Of a DNA stretch of 64,000 bases, positions 46,254 to 57,314 are shown one piece after another (position 1 is the stretch's first letter; every line of letters begins with the position of its first letter). The DNA lies in assembly GCA_020427395.1 (NCBI GenBank), contig JAGQON010000013.1, forward strand, positions 1-64,000. The letters run 5' to 3'. Source of the DNA: Phycisphaerales bacterium. GTDB lineage: Bacteria > Planctomycetota > Phycisphaerae > Phycisphaerales > UBA1924. A program made the position numbers and the translations under genes. The notes under the pieces were generated by a model. The model did not search any database, had not been told where the DNA came from, and was given only the letters and a program-made list of their open reading frames with translations.

Positions 46254-47039
46254 ATGTCCAAGAAGAACCGCTCATCCCGGACCCGCTCATCGGCGCGATC
46301 GCTGCGCTCAGGCACCAGAGGGATCGAGCAGCTCAGCGTGGACGAGGGCGTCGATCACATACCCGGCGTCGGTGCCGACACCGATGCCTGCACCGACGCC
46401 AACACCCTCAGCATCGACTTCAGTGACGGGCTCGGGGCCAAGGTGCTCGTGCTCAACCGACACTACCTCGCCACCCGCGTCATCAGCGCCAAGCGGGCGT
46501 TTATCCTGCTGGCGCGCGAGGCCGCCGAGGTCATCCACGCCGACGACGGCTCGTATGCCAACTACGACTTCGCGACCTGGGCCGAGCTCAGCGAGCTCCG
46601 CAAGCAGTTCGAGCCCGACCAGTACGACTGGGTCAAGACCGTCCGGTTCGATATCGCCGTGCCCCGGATCATCCGCCTGGTCTCGTGCGACAAACTGCCC
46701 GCCCAGCGCGTCAAGCTCAACCGGCGCAACCTCTTCGCCCGCGATCACAACCAGTGCCAGTACTGCGGCAACCGCTTCCCCACCAGCGAACTATCGATCG
46801 ACCATGTGCTCCCCCGCTCGCAGAACGGGCCGGACACCTGGGAGAACCTCGTCTGCGCCTGCGTGAAGTGCAACAGCCGCAAGGGCGGGCGCACGCCCGA
46901 CCAGGCGCACATGAAGCTGATCCGCAAGCCGGTGCAGCCGCGCCGCAACCCGCTGATCTCCATCCGCCTCAACAGCGACAAGTACGCGTCATGGAAGGCA
47001 TTCTTGGACGACGCCTACTGGTCGGTTGAGCTGCGCTGA
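46254..47039 (+). CDS. HNH endonuclease family protein
   Basis: This 261-residue protein has an N-terminal Ser/Arg-rich tail, a middle domain beginning ALVLNRHYLATRVIS-like (KVLVLNRHYLATRVISAKRA), and a C-terminal HNH fold: CQYCG, then LSIDHVLPRSQNGPDTW, ENLVCACVKCNSRKGGRTP. The His-Asn-His and Cys pairs for structural zinc are present. This is the common 'HNH endonuclease' family seen alone in many genomes; its target is unknown. Start at 46254 (ATG) with weak ribosome site. Convergent with a GNAT gene, one base apart. Confidence 0.88.
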   Translation: MSKKNRSSRTRSSARSLRSGTRGIEQLSVDEGVDHIPGVGADTDACTDANTLSIDFSDGLGAKVLVLNRHYLATRVISAKRAFILLAREAAEVIHADDGSYANYDFATWAELSELRKQFEPDQYDWVKTVRFDIAVPRIIRLVSCDKLPAQRVKLNRRNLFARDHNQCQYCGNRFPTSELSIDHVLPRSQNGPDTWENLVCACVKCNSRKGGRTPDQAHMKLIRKPVQPRRNPLISIRLNSDKYASWKAFLDDAYWSVELR

Positions 47040-47555
47040 TCACCGGGAAGGCTCAAACCCGAAGACCAGTGTCTCGGATCCATCCTCATTCGTACGAGTC
47101 TCGATCAAACGGTACCCGCACCGCTTAAGCACTCGCGCTGAGGCCGTGTTTTCAGGATGCACCGTGGCGATGATGCGATCCATCCCAAGGTGTGTGATCC
47201 CGTGCGAAGTGAGACCGGCAACCAGTTCGCTCGCATAACCCCGCCCCCACCATTGTGGGCGCAGCGCGTACTTGATCTCGGGAACTTCCTGCCCACCGGG
47301 GTGCACCAGTCCGATGAACCCAATCAGCTCGTGGGACTCTCGGCATCGCACGATGCACATGCCGTAGCCTCGAGTTCGAACATTCGCTTCCGTGACCTCG
47401 ACCCATCGCACACAGCCCGCCCGATCCAGCGGTTCGCCATTGTCGACAAACCGAACGACGAGTGGATCGCCGTACACCAGATGCATGTCCTCGACATCAC
47501 GGGGGCCGATCTGCTCGATCCGGGCCCGATGGGTTTCACAGACCAGTGATGTCAT
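47040..47555 (-). CDS. GNAT N-acetyltransferase (RimJ/RimL-like)
   Basis: This 171-residue enzyme would transfer an acetyl group from acetyl-CoA. It has ELIGFIGLVHPGG, EIKYALRPQWWGRGYASELVAGL (acetyl-CoA-binding motif A, RGYASE) and IIATVHPENTASARVLKRCGYRLIE (motif B), the RimJ/RimL-type order. The substrate is unknown. It sits ten bases downstream of the pterin dehydratase gene on the same strand, likely one operon. Confidence 0.88.
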   Translation of the reverse strand: MTSLVCETHRARIEQIGPRDVEDMHLVYGDPLVVRFVDNGEPLDRAGCVRWVEVTEANVRTRGYGMCIVRCRESHELIGFIGLVHPGGQEVPEIKYALRPQWWGRGYASELVAGLTSHGITHLGMDRIIATVHPENTASARVLKRCGYRLIETRTNEDGSETLVFGFEPSR

Positions 47556-47565
47556 ATCTCATTGC

Positions 47566-47862
47566 TCAGCCGACCATGCTGTCCGTCGCGTCCGCCAGAT
47601 CAAAGTCCTTCTGCGTGATTCCGCCCGCGTCGTGCGTCGAGACGCTCAGGGTCACCTTGTTATAGCGGACAAGGATGTCGGGATGGTGCTGCTCGCGCTC
47701 GGCGTACTCCGCAACCTGATTCACAAACTTCATGGCCTTGATGAAGTCCTCGAACTCGAAGGTCCGCTGGATCTCGCCGTTGAGCTCGACCCACGCCGGG
47801 TGGGACTCAAGCCCCTCGGCAATCTGGGCCTCGCTGCACTTCTCCACGGCTTGCTCGGTCAT
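47566..47862 (-). CDS. 4a-hydroxytetrahydrobiopterin dehydratase (PCD/DCoH family)
   Basis: This 98-residue protein matches the pterin-4a-carbinolamine dehydratase family, with IQRTFEFEDFIKAMKFVNQVAEYAE, REQHHPDILVRYNKVTLSVSTHDAGGIT and DFDLA at the usual spacing; the HHP and H-D pair are the active-site histidines. It normally recycles pterin cofactor, but no phenylalanine hydroxylase is nearby. The start at 47862 follows AGGAGGAG. Upstream in-frame sequence is antisense to the neighbouring gene. Confidence 0.93.
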   Translation of the reverse strand: MTEQAVEKCSEAQIAEGLESHPAWVELNGEIQRTFEFEDFIKAMKFVNQVAEYAEREQHHPDILVRYNKVTLSVSTHDAGGITQKDFDLADATDSMVG

Positions 47863-47959
47863 GGCTCCTCCTGATCCGCCCGGCACACACCCCCGTTGCG
47901 AGCACACTTTTCGCACCGCTCTGGGTTGCCGAACGATTGCAGTGTACCCACAATCCCGC

Positions 47960-48913
47960 GTGCGTGAACCCCCTATCTCCCCAATCCCGCTGACCCGGCT
48001 CGCCCCATCCCCTACCGGGGCCCTGCACCTGGGCAACGCGTTCAGCTTTCTGATCAACTGGGCCATTGCACGCAAACTCAGCTGGAATATCATTTTACGA
48101 ATCGAAGATCTTGACGTTTCCCGTGTCCACGAGGGCATGATCGAGGACTGCCTGAACACCCTCAAATGGCTCGGGATTGATTGGGACGGGCAACCCATTC
48201 TGCAAAGCAGCGACATGAACCGGTTCCACACGGGCATGCAGGCCCTGGCAAAGGCCCGCCGCGTCTACCCCTGCGATCTGAGCCACAAGCAGATCCAGGA
48301 GGCCCTCAACGCCCCCCAACTGGGCGACCAACCCGATGCTGCGGGCTACGAGGCCATCCGCCCCGACCCGATCCCCGATCGCTTCGACAACCCCGAGACC
48401 AGCTGGCGATTCATCCCCGACGACAATCCCATCCGCTTTCACGACCACAACATGGGCCCGCAGGCGTTTTCGAAGACCGATCTGGGCGAGGACTTCATTG
48501 TCTGGACCAAACGCCAGGCCCCCAGCTACCAGCTCGCCGTCGTCATCGACGACCACGCCTCAGGCATCAATCGGGTTGTGCGAGGGAGAGACCTGATCGA
48601 TTCCACGCCCCGCCAGCTCATGCTCTACCGAGCGCTGGGTTTCACCCCCGAGCCAGAGTACACCCATCTGCCTCTCATCCTCAGCCCGGACGGCCGCCGC
48701 CTTGCCAAACGCGATCTGGACACCCACATCGGCAGCTACAGCGCCCTGGGCGGCCCGGAAAGGGTCATCGGGCTCATCGCACATTGGGTGGGGATCACCC
48801 CTGAACCGACCCCGATGTCAACTTCCGAGTTTCTCGACACGTTCGATCCCCATACACTCCCTAAGAACGACATCGTGTTCCGCGAAGAGGATGCCCAATG
48901 GCTCAGATCCTGA
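47960..48913 (+). CDS. gluQ: Glutamyl-Q tRNA(Asp) synthetase-like protein
   Basis: This ~317-residue protein is the catalytic core of a class I Glu-tRNA synthetase without the anticodon domain, as in GluQ, which loads Glu onto queuosine of tRNA(Asp). It has the HIGH-like APSPTGALHLGNA (about 15-27), IILRIEDLDVSR, VVRGRDLIDSTPRQ and the KMSKS-like GRRLAKRD. The zinc-binding Cys set seen in E. coli GluQ is not conserved (one Cys in VYPCDLSHKQ). The start is GTG 47960 with a weak ribosome site; other starts a few codons earlier are possible. The end overlaps the next gene by 16 bases. Confidence 0.85.
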   Translation: MREPPISPIPLTRLAPSPTGALHLGNAFSFLINWAIARKLSWNIILRIEDLDVSRVHEGMIEDCLNTLKWLGIDWDGQPILQSSDMNRFHTGMQALAKARRVYPCDLSHKQIQEALNAPQLGDQPDAAGYEAIRPDPIPDRFDNPETSWRFIPDDNPIRFHDHNMGPQAFSKTDLGEDFIVWTKRQAPSYQLAVVIDDHASGINRVVRGRDLIDSTPRQLMLYRALGFTPEPEYTHLPLILSPDGRRLAKRDLDTHIGSYSALGGPERVIGLIAHWVGITPEPTPMSTSEFLDTFDPHTLPKNDIVFREEDAQWLRS

Positions 48914-49425
48914 ACAACCCCGCCCGCTCGCTTCTGCTGCTGCTGACGATGCTTGTCAGCGTCTTGGTCTGCACGGGCTGCAGCAACCCCCAGCCGCTCG
49001 TCGATGGAAAACTCCCCGTCGAGATCTCGGGCAAGACCTTTCAGCTCGAGATCGTCGCCGACGACGCGACCCGCACCAAAGGCCTGGGCGACCGACGCGA
49101 GCTGGCACCGGGCGAGGGTATGCTTTTTTCCTTCCCCGACTCACGCATCCGCACCTTTGTCATGCGGGACTGCTACATCGACATCGACATCATCTTCTTG
49201 GATAGCTACGGCAACATCGTGGCGATGCACCAGATGAAAGTCGAGGAGCCCAAACGCCCCGATGAAACGCAGTCGCAGTACGAGGACCGCCTCAAGAAAT
49301 ACCCGTCCCGCTTTAACGCCCAGTACGCGATCGAGCTGGCCGGGGGTACCCTGAATCAGCTCGATCTGGCCGTGGACGACCGCATCGACCTAAACACAGG
49401 CTACCTCGAATCCGTGACGAAGTAG
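48898..49425 (+). CDS. DUF192 family lipoprotein
   Basis: This 175-residue protein has a lipoprotein signal with lipobox CTGC (Cys28). The DUF192 domain follows: RTKGLGDRRELAPGEGMLFSFPD, FVMRDCYIDIDIIFLDSYGNIVAMHQM, then AIELAGGTLNQL, at the usual spacing. DUF192 function is unknown. A charged ~25-residue insertion (ETQSQYEDRLKKYPSRFN) splits the domain before the last strand. It overlaps the end of the gluQ-like gene. Confidence 0.9.
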   Translation: MAQILNNPARSLLLLLTMLVSVLVCTGCSNPQPLVDGKLPVEISGKTFQLEIVADDATRTKGLGDRRELAPGEGMLFSFPDSRIRTFVMRDCYIDIDIIFLDSYGNIVAMHQMKVEEPKRPDETQSQYEDRLKKYPSRFNAQYAIELAGGTLNQLDLAVDDRIDLNTGYLESVTK

Positions 49426-49600
49426 CCCGGCAGGTCCGATCAGTCGCGCCCGCGTGGCGCGGCTAGGCGCTCTATCTGGCGTGTGCGCCACAACGCATCG
49501 CCCATAACCCGGATGCGTCCAATCCCCCAAGCTCCGACTGCAGCCGCCCGCAAAACCGCCCGAATCTGCCCCTGTTCACACCGAACGGGAGACGACGCCG

Positions 49601-50884
49601 ATGGCACTTCGCATCGCATCCACGACGCACCAGGGGCCCTGCGTGCTCGTCGCCACCACCAGCGACGAGACTAGCGACCGCACCGAATCGCTCGTCGCCC
49701 GTATCACTCAGCAACTGCAACCACGCGGCCTGGGCGTGCAACGCATCGACCTGACCACCCTGCTGGGCGCCACGCCCAAGCACCGTGCATCGCAAGCACC
49801 CATCCTCATCATCGCCGGCGAGCAGGACAGCGACTCCGCCCTCAACCGCCTCGGCGATGCCCTCAGCGCGAACCTTTGCCCAGCCCTGATCCTCGTCCCC
49901 GATGGCAACTCGCACGCGAGCATGATGCTCCAGAGTGCCGGCATCATGTGCGAAGCCGACACCATCGACCCCGCGCAGGCCGCCATCATCCTCTGGACCC
50001 TTGCCCAGCGTCAGCCTGCCATCCAGCAGCTGGCCAATGAGCTGCGCATCACCGAGATGTCGATCAGCTCCGTCAACAACGAGATGCTCAAGCTCCACGA
50101 GGAGCTCGCCAGCGCCGCCTCGATCCAGCGTGAGTACATGCCCAAGGCGCTCCCCCAGATCGACGCGCTGGACATGGGCATCGTCTACCGCCCGGCCTCG
50201 TATGTCTCGGGCGATATCTACGACATCGTCGAGCTCGACGAGCACCACACCGGCTTCTTCCTCGCAGACGCAGTTGGGCACGGCGTCCCGGCCGCGCTCA
50301 TGACCATGGTCATCACGCAGGGGCTTCACAAGACCGAGGGCAAGGGCAAGAACCTGCGCATCGTCGAGCCCGCCGAGGCGCTGCGCAAGCTCAATGTCAC
50401 CATGACCAAGAACGCGGGCGAGCAGGCCCGCTTCGCCACGGCCGTCTACGCGATTCACGATAAGCGCGACAACACCATCACCGTTGCCGGCGCGGGGCAC
50501 CCGCCTGTCCTGCTCGTGCGGGCCGAGACCGGCGAGGTCGAGCAGATCGAGTCGCAGGGGCCCTTGCTCGGCGTCTTTGCGGATCTGGAGTTCGCCCAGA
50601 GCACCCACCAGCTCAACCCGGGAGATGTGCTCATTATCTACTCCGACGGATTCGAGGTCGCCTTCCCCAAGGCCGGTGCACAGGGAGACGAGTGCAAACG
50701 CCCCACGCTCACCTACCTCAAGGAGCTCGCCGACGCGGGCTCGGGCGTTGGCACGCTGGAGCAAGCGATCGCCACGCTCGAATCGCACCTCGACGCCCAG
50801 ACCGGCTCGCTGCATCAGCCCGACGATGTCACGGCCCTTTTCGTGTCGTGTGCAGGCTCGCTGGAAACCTCGGCAGCCGCCTGA
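49601..50884 (+). CDS. PP2C/SpoIIE-type protein phosphatase with receiver-like N-terminus
   Basis: This 427-residue protein has a ~125-residue N-terminal domain resembling a degenerate receiver (no clear phospho-Asp), a coiled linker (about 140-185, ending ASIQREYMPKALPQ) and a SpoIIE/PP2C domain with VSGDIYDIVELDEHHTGFFLADAVGHG, HPPVLLVRAETGEV and IIYSDGFEVAF; metal-binding acidic residues are intact. Such phosphatases dephosphorylate STAS-domain antagonists. A STAS gene lies just beyond the convergent neighbour. ATG 49601 follows GGGAGACG. Confidence 0.9.
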   Translation: MALRIASTTHQGPCVLVATTSDETSDRTESLVARITQQLQPRGLGVQRIDLTTLLGATPKHRASQAPILIIAGEQDSDSALNRLGDALSANLCPALILVPDGNSHASMMLQSAGIMCEADTIDPAQAAIILWTLAQRQPAIQQLANELRITEMSISSVNNEMLKLHEELASAASIQREYMPKALPQIDALDMGIVYRPASYVSGDIYDIVELDEHHTGFFLADAVGHGVPAALMTMVITQGLHKTEGKGKNLRIVEPAEALRKLNVTMTKNAGEQARFATAVYAIHDKRDNTITVAGAGHPPVLLVRAETGEVEQIESQGPLLGVFADLEFAQSTHQLNPGDVLIIYSDGFEVAFPKAGAQGDECKRPTLTYLKELADAGSGVGTLEQAIATLESHLDAQTGSLHQPDDVTALFVSCAGSLETSAAA

Positions 50885-50889
50885 ATCTC

Positions 50890-51618
50890 TCAGATCGCCG
50901 GCTTGTCGTCCCGTCCTGCCTCCAGCACGAGCGGGATCAACTCTTCAAGCCCATACACCGTCAGCAGGTCGCCCGCGCGGAGCTCGGTCGTTGGGTGCGG
51001 CGTGCCGATGATCTCGCCGTCGGCTCGCTTGATGTTGAGAATCAGTACACCCCGGCTGCCCAGGGCCGCCCCGGCGAGGGTTGAGCCGATCAGCTCGTTG
51101 CCCGCCTCGATCTCGACCTGCATCACCGAGAACCCGGCACCCGAACGCAGAACCGTCTCGTAATCGATCGCCCGCACGCCCTGAAACCGCTGGAGCGTGT
51201 ACTCGATGATCATGTCCAGCAGCGTCTTGATGAACGGCAGCCTAAAGAACGCGCTGATGATCAAGATCCCCGCGAGGATCACGCCGAGCTTGATGAAGAA
51301 CCCGCCCGAGCCGTGGATCGGGATGAACTCATCGATCCAGTCCGGCTCGTTCTGCACGAAGGCCACGATCAGCGTGCTCAGTGCGCCGGTGAGCCCGATG
51401 TTGCCCGCGATGATCAGGTGCGAGGCGATTTTGCGTCGCGCGGGGTGCCCCACGATCATCTCGGACTCGCTGGTCGTGAAGCCCACGCCGAAGAAGCACG
51501 ACATGGCCTGAAACTCGGCCACATCCCTTGAGAGCCCGGTCATCATCAGCGCCTTGGCACCGATACGCACGATCACCAGCGCGATCACGATGATGATCAG
51601 CAACGCCAGCAGCGGCAT
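50890..51618 (-). CDS. Membrane protein with C-terminal TrkA_C (RCK_C) domain
   Basis: This 242-residue protein has about three to four membrane segments (1-22, 70-90, 110-128) and a soluble C-terminal domain (about 160-235) with VMQVEIEAGNELIGSTLAGAALGSRGVLILNIKR and AGDLLTVYGLEELIPLV, the TrkA_C pattern that binds ligands in ion channels and transporters. No pore motif is obvious, so it may be a regulatory protein. It lies 27 bases after the STAS gene on the same strand, so probably the end of a gyrA-STAS-TrkA_C operon. Confidence 0.85.
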   Translation of the reverse strand: MPLLALLIIIVIALVIVRIGAKALMMTGLSRDVAEFQAMSCFFGVGFTTSESEMIVGHPARRKIASHLIIAGNIGLTGALSTLIVAFVQNEPDWIDEFIPIHGSGGFFIKLGVILAGILIISAFFRLPFIKTLLDMIIEYTLQRFQGVRAIDYETVLRSGAGFSVMQVEIEAGNELIGSTLAGAALGSRGVLILNIKRADGEIIGTPHPTTELRAGDLLTVYGLEELIPLVLEAGRDDKPAI

Positions 51619-51645
51619 ATGGCCCCTCCCTAATGTGTAAGAGGA

Positions 51646-52008
51646 TCAGTCCTCGTCGTCGCCCGGATCGGCGATCTGGATCGAGGCGATCGCCGTGAGC
51701 ATGTCCGGCGTGAATGTGAACACCTTGTTGAGACCCGTGACCACCAGCACGCTCATCACCTCGTCGCTTACGCCAGCGAGGATGAGCTGACGGTTGCGCG
51801 CGTCGAGGTTCTTGCGGAGACGCAGCAGCTGCGCGATGTTCGACGAGTTGACATAGCTCACCTCGTGAAAATCGAGCACTGCGTGCGGGATCGGGTCCCG
51901 CTCGCCGGCGGTCTCGACACGCTCACAGATCATCGAGAGTTCGTCGCTGAGCGCGGGCTCGTCGGCGAGATTCGCGATCACGATGTTGTCCGACCAGTCG
52001 ATGGCCAT
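51646..52008 (-). CDS. STAS-domain anti-anti-sigma-factor-like protein
   Basis: This 120-residue protein is a STAS domain like SpoIIAA: VIANLADEPALSDEL, AVLDFHEVSYVNSSNIAQLLRLRKNL, LILAGVSDEVMSVLVVTGLNKVFTF. The VNSSNI serine pair aligns with the phosphorylation site. It starts nine bases after gyrA stops, and the ATG lies right behind an AAGGAC site. The PP2C phosphatase at 49601 is the probable partner; no anti-sigma kinase is seen nearby. Confidence 0.9.
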   Translation of the reverse strand: MAIDWSDNIVIANLADEPALSDELSMICERVETAGERDPIPHAVLDFHEVSYVNSSNIAQLLRLRKNLDARNRQLILAGVSDEVMSVLVVTGLNKVFTFTPDMLTAIASIQIADPGDDED

Positions 52009-52017
52009 AACACGTCC

Positions 52018-54777
<2,760 letters not shown>

Positions 54778-54980
54778 GCAGGGTCTCCGGGCGAGTCGTC
54801 TCCCCGCGGTGCTCGGCACCGCGCGGCCGCCTTTGGGCCGCGATTCAGGGACGCTTCTATTCTAGGCGCACAGGTAATTTTCCGCCTGATTCGACGCCCG
54901 TTTTCAGCACCAATTATCCGCGTTATTGACTCAAAAACCGGGCTTTGAGGCCGCTCAGTGACCGCTGATCGATTGATCGT

Positions 54981-56801
54981 TCATCGGGCCATGATCTGCT
55001 CGAAGCTCGTCTGCGTTTCGCACAGCAGCAGCAGCGCCATCGCGCTGGATTCGATGGGCATCCGCTGGTCCCAGAGGGCCATCCGAACGCCCCAGTCTGC
55101 CGACTCCGCGTCCGCGTACATGTGCAGCGTTTCGCCCTCCGCGACCAACTGACGCACGAAACGGATCGAGTCGACGAGGCGACCGATCTGCATCGGGACT
55201 TCGCCGGAGCCCATATCGCCCTCGGTCAGTCGCTCGTCGCCGAGCATCGTCGCAATAGCCGCCAGCGGGCGCAGGCACGACCAACTCGGCAGCGGCGCAC
55301 TGGCACGGGTGAAGACAATGCCGCCCGCGAGGTCGCGATCAATCAGCTCCAGGTCCGCCCGGCGGAGCTGGTGCTCCCATACCAGATCACGCATCTGGCG
55401 GAGCACGCTCGCTGAGGCGATATCGCCCGTGCTGCCGATCTGCTCCATCTGCGCCCACGCGAGGAAGGGCATCTGGGACACCAGCAACTCGGTTGGGGTT
55501 TCGAGGAAAACCCGCGAGATCGCATCATCGGCCATCGCCGTGCGATCACGCGGGTCCAGCGTGGCGCTGACAACCAGCGCGTGCGCCACCAGCCCGCGTG
55601 CCGGCTGAGGGATTGAATCGCTAAACCCTTCGCTCTTGGAATACAGCGTGTCCAGCGTCTCGAGGCTCCGCAGGCGCAGCTCGTTGAGATCGCGATCACC
55701 CAGGATGAGCTCCAGCGGGATCTCGCCCAGCGCCACCACGCTCATGCACGCACCCAAGGCATCGTCCCACGGCGCGATCTCGTTGCGTTCCACGGCTCCC
55801 AGCTCGCGGAGCACATCGCGCCCCGCCTCGACGGCCTCGCGCTTCAGGGGTGTGTCGGCATCCTCACCGAAGCGGAGCAGCGCGTAGGCACCCATGGCCT
55901 GCTCGAACGGTGCCGAGGACGAGGAGGCGTTTTTCCCTGTCACCGGGTCCAGCGCGCCCACGAATCCGTACTTCTCGACGCCGTCCCATCGCCGCTTCAT
56001 CAGGTTCGATGCGATCCGCTCACTCATGGTGCGGATCGAGCGGACGCTGACCTCATCCTGCTCAATGACCCGTCCGCCACGATCGAGAAACGCGCCGCCA
56101 AGGCCGGGAGCGGGCTGAGCGATCGCCATGGGCTGCCAGCGGTAGAACACGAACCCCTGCTCATTGAGGGTCGAAGGAGTCTCGAGGACCAGTGTGCTGT
56201 CCTCACTGAGTGTCAGGGCTTCGGCGACGATCGAGCGGGCCGGATCGCCCCGTCGTGTCAGCAGCGATTCGGGCCCCAAGGCCTCGTTCTTGTCGCCCAG
56301 ACGCACCGCCAGCCCGATCGAGCCGGGGCTGTAGCCAAACCCGGGCAGCACCAGTTCGCTGGGCGAGATCGGGGTCAGCTCACCACCGAGTTCCAGGGTG
56401 ATCGTGATGCGTTCTGCGAGCTGGCGGATAAACGCCTCCCACATCGCGTCCCGCTCCTGAGTCAGCTTGCTGTTGGCGGCGTTGAAGGCCTCGCTGGCCG
56501 CCCGCCAGAGCAGCATGCGATCGGGGTCGGGCGAAGACGCGGCCCCGCGTCCGAAAACATGCCCATCGAGGCGGAGGGTGACCACGGCCGCGCAAAGCGG
56601 TTCGCTGAGCGCCTCGGGCGTATCGACGCTGGGGACATCCCAGCCCCGCACCCATCCTTCAAGCTGCTCAAAGACCTTCAGGCCCGTCTCGGGCTCGATC
56701 CGCGATTGTGCCCAGCCTCTCGGCGTGAGCACCGCGAGGAGCATCACCAAGGCGAGCGTTATCGGGCGGGCATTGAATCGAAGTGTGTGTGTTTCAGTCA
56801 T
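54981..56801 (-). CDS. Exported protein of unknown function, planctomycete type
   Basis: This 606-residue protein has a signal peptide (about 1-32, ending GWAQS). The rest is soluble: an alpha/beta part (about 40-260; ELVLPGFGYSPGS) and a helical second half (about 270-600) reminiscent of an alpha-barrel or solenoid (FEQAMGAYALLRFGED, PWDDALGACMSVVALGEI). No catalytic motif is recognised. The start at 56801 was chosen as the ATG in front of the signal. It is transcribed away from the tiny ORF at 56982. Confidence 0.7.
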   Translation of the reverse strand: MTETHTLRFNARPITLALVMLLAVLTPRGWAQSRIEPETGLKVFEQLEGWVRGWDVPSVDTPEALSEPLCAAVVTLRLDGHVFGRGAASSPDPDRMLLWRAASEAFNAANSKLTQERDAMWEAFIRQLAERITITLELGGELTPISPSELVLPGFGYSPGSIGLAVRLGDKNEALGPESLLTRRGDPARSIVAEALTLSEDSTLVLETPSTLNEQGFVFYRWQPMAIAQPAPGLGGAFLDRGGRVIEQDEVSVRSIRTMSERIASNLMKRRWDGVEKYGFVGALDPVTGKNASSSSAPFEQAMGAYALLRFGEDADTPLKREAVEAGRDVLRELGAVERNEIAPWDDALGACMSVVALGEIPLELILGDRDLNELRLRSLETLDTLYSKSEGFSDSIPQPARGLVAHALVVSATLDPRDRTAMADDAISRVFLETPTELLVSQMPFLAWAQMEQIGSTGDIASASVLRQMRDLVWEHQLRRADLELIDRDLAGGIVFTRASAPLPSWSCLRPLAAIATMLGDERLTEGDMGSGEVPMQIGRLVDSIRFVRQLVAEGETLHMYADAESADWGVRMALWDQRMPIESSAMALLLLCETQTSFEQIMAR

Positions 56802-56981
56802 CGGTGTTGACTCCCGCTGTGGTATTCGGGCAACATGTTGCGTGGGATCCACACCGGCAACCCCTTTCAGGGGCACCGGAGGGGGTTCTGGGCCTTCCAG
56901 GGCGGTGGCACGCCTCAGAATCTGCGTTTGGCACGCGGGTTGTATCTCTCTCCGTGACAACCAAAGACAGGAGCACCCCAA

Positions 56982-57071
56982 ATGGCCACAATGCAGCAGA
57001 TCTTCGTGATGACCGCCGTCCGCCGTCGCATCCTCGTGCTCACCATGCTGAGCTTCGTCGCGATGTGCTGA
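56982..57071 (+). CDS. Candidate 29-residue small protein
   Basis: A 30-codon ORF starting ATGGCCACAATG has AGGAG eight bases upstream. The product MATMQQIFVMTAVRRRILV... has a basic RRR then a hydrophobic stretch ending VAMC, so it could be a tiny membrane peptide or the remains of a leader. It is read divergently from the exported-protein gene. A chance ORF cannot be excluded. Confidence 0.35.
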   Translation: MATMQQIFVMTAVRRRILVLTMLSFVAMC

Positions 57072-57242
57072 ACGGGACCATCACCCCCAGAGCATAGCGC
57101 TCGTTTACAACTCAACGGTTTGGGCACTGGTGTGTGTGTTGTGGGTGCCCAGCCCCGCCCCGGCGACGAAGCGTGACGCTCCGCCGCGAACTTGCGTTCG
57201 CAGCGTCCCCCTTCTCAGAGTATCGTCCGCACTTGCCGGGAC

Positions 57243-57281
57243 AACAAAAGACGCCCCGACCTGGTCCTCGGTCGGGGCGTC
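57243..57281 (-). terminator. Rho-independent terminator of rpsA
   Basis: A 12-bp perfect stem GACGCCCCGACC / GGTCGGGGCGTC with an eight-base loop is followed on the minus strand by TTTTGTTG. It lies about 33 bases past the rpsA stop. Confidence 0.93.
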
Positions 57282-57314
57282 TGCGGTTTTGCGTTGAATC
57301 AATGGGCGATCAGA

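Larger units (their letters stand above)
56802..57314. other. Intergenic region between exported-protein gene and rpsA
   Basis: This ~500-bp stretch holds the small candidate ORF 56982-57071 and the rpsA terminator at 57243-57281. Apart from these I see no gene; long readings through 57192-57314 and onward are antisense to rpsA. Confidence 0.6.

Noticed and set aside
47462-47665. Plus-strand small reading frame near the GNAT/pterin dehydratase junction
   Set aside because: Antisense to two genes with clear family motifs, and without ribosome site.
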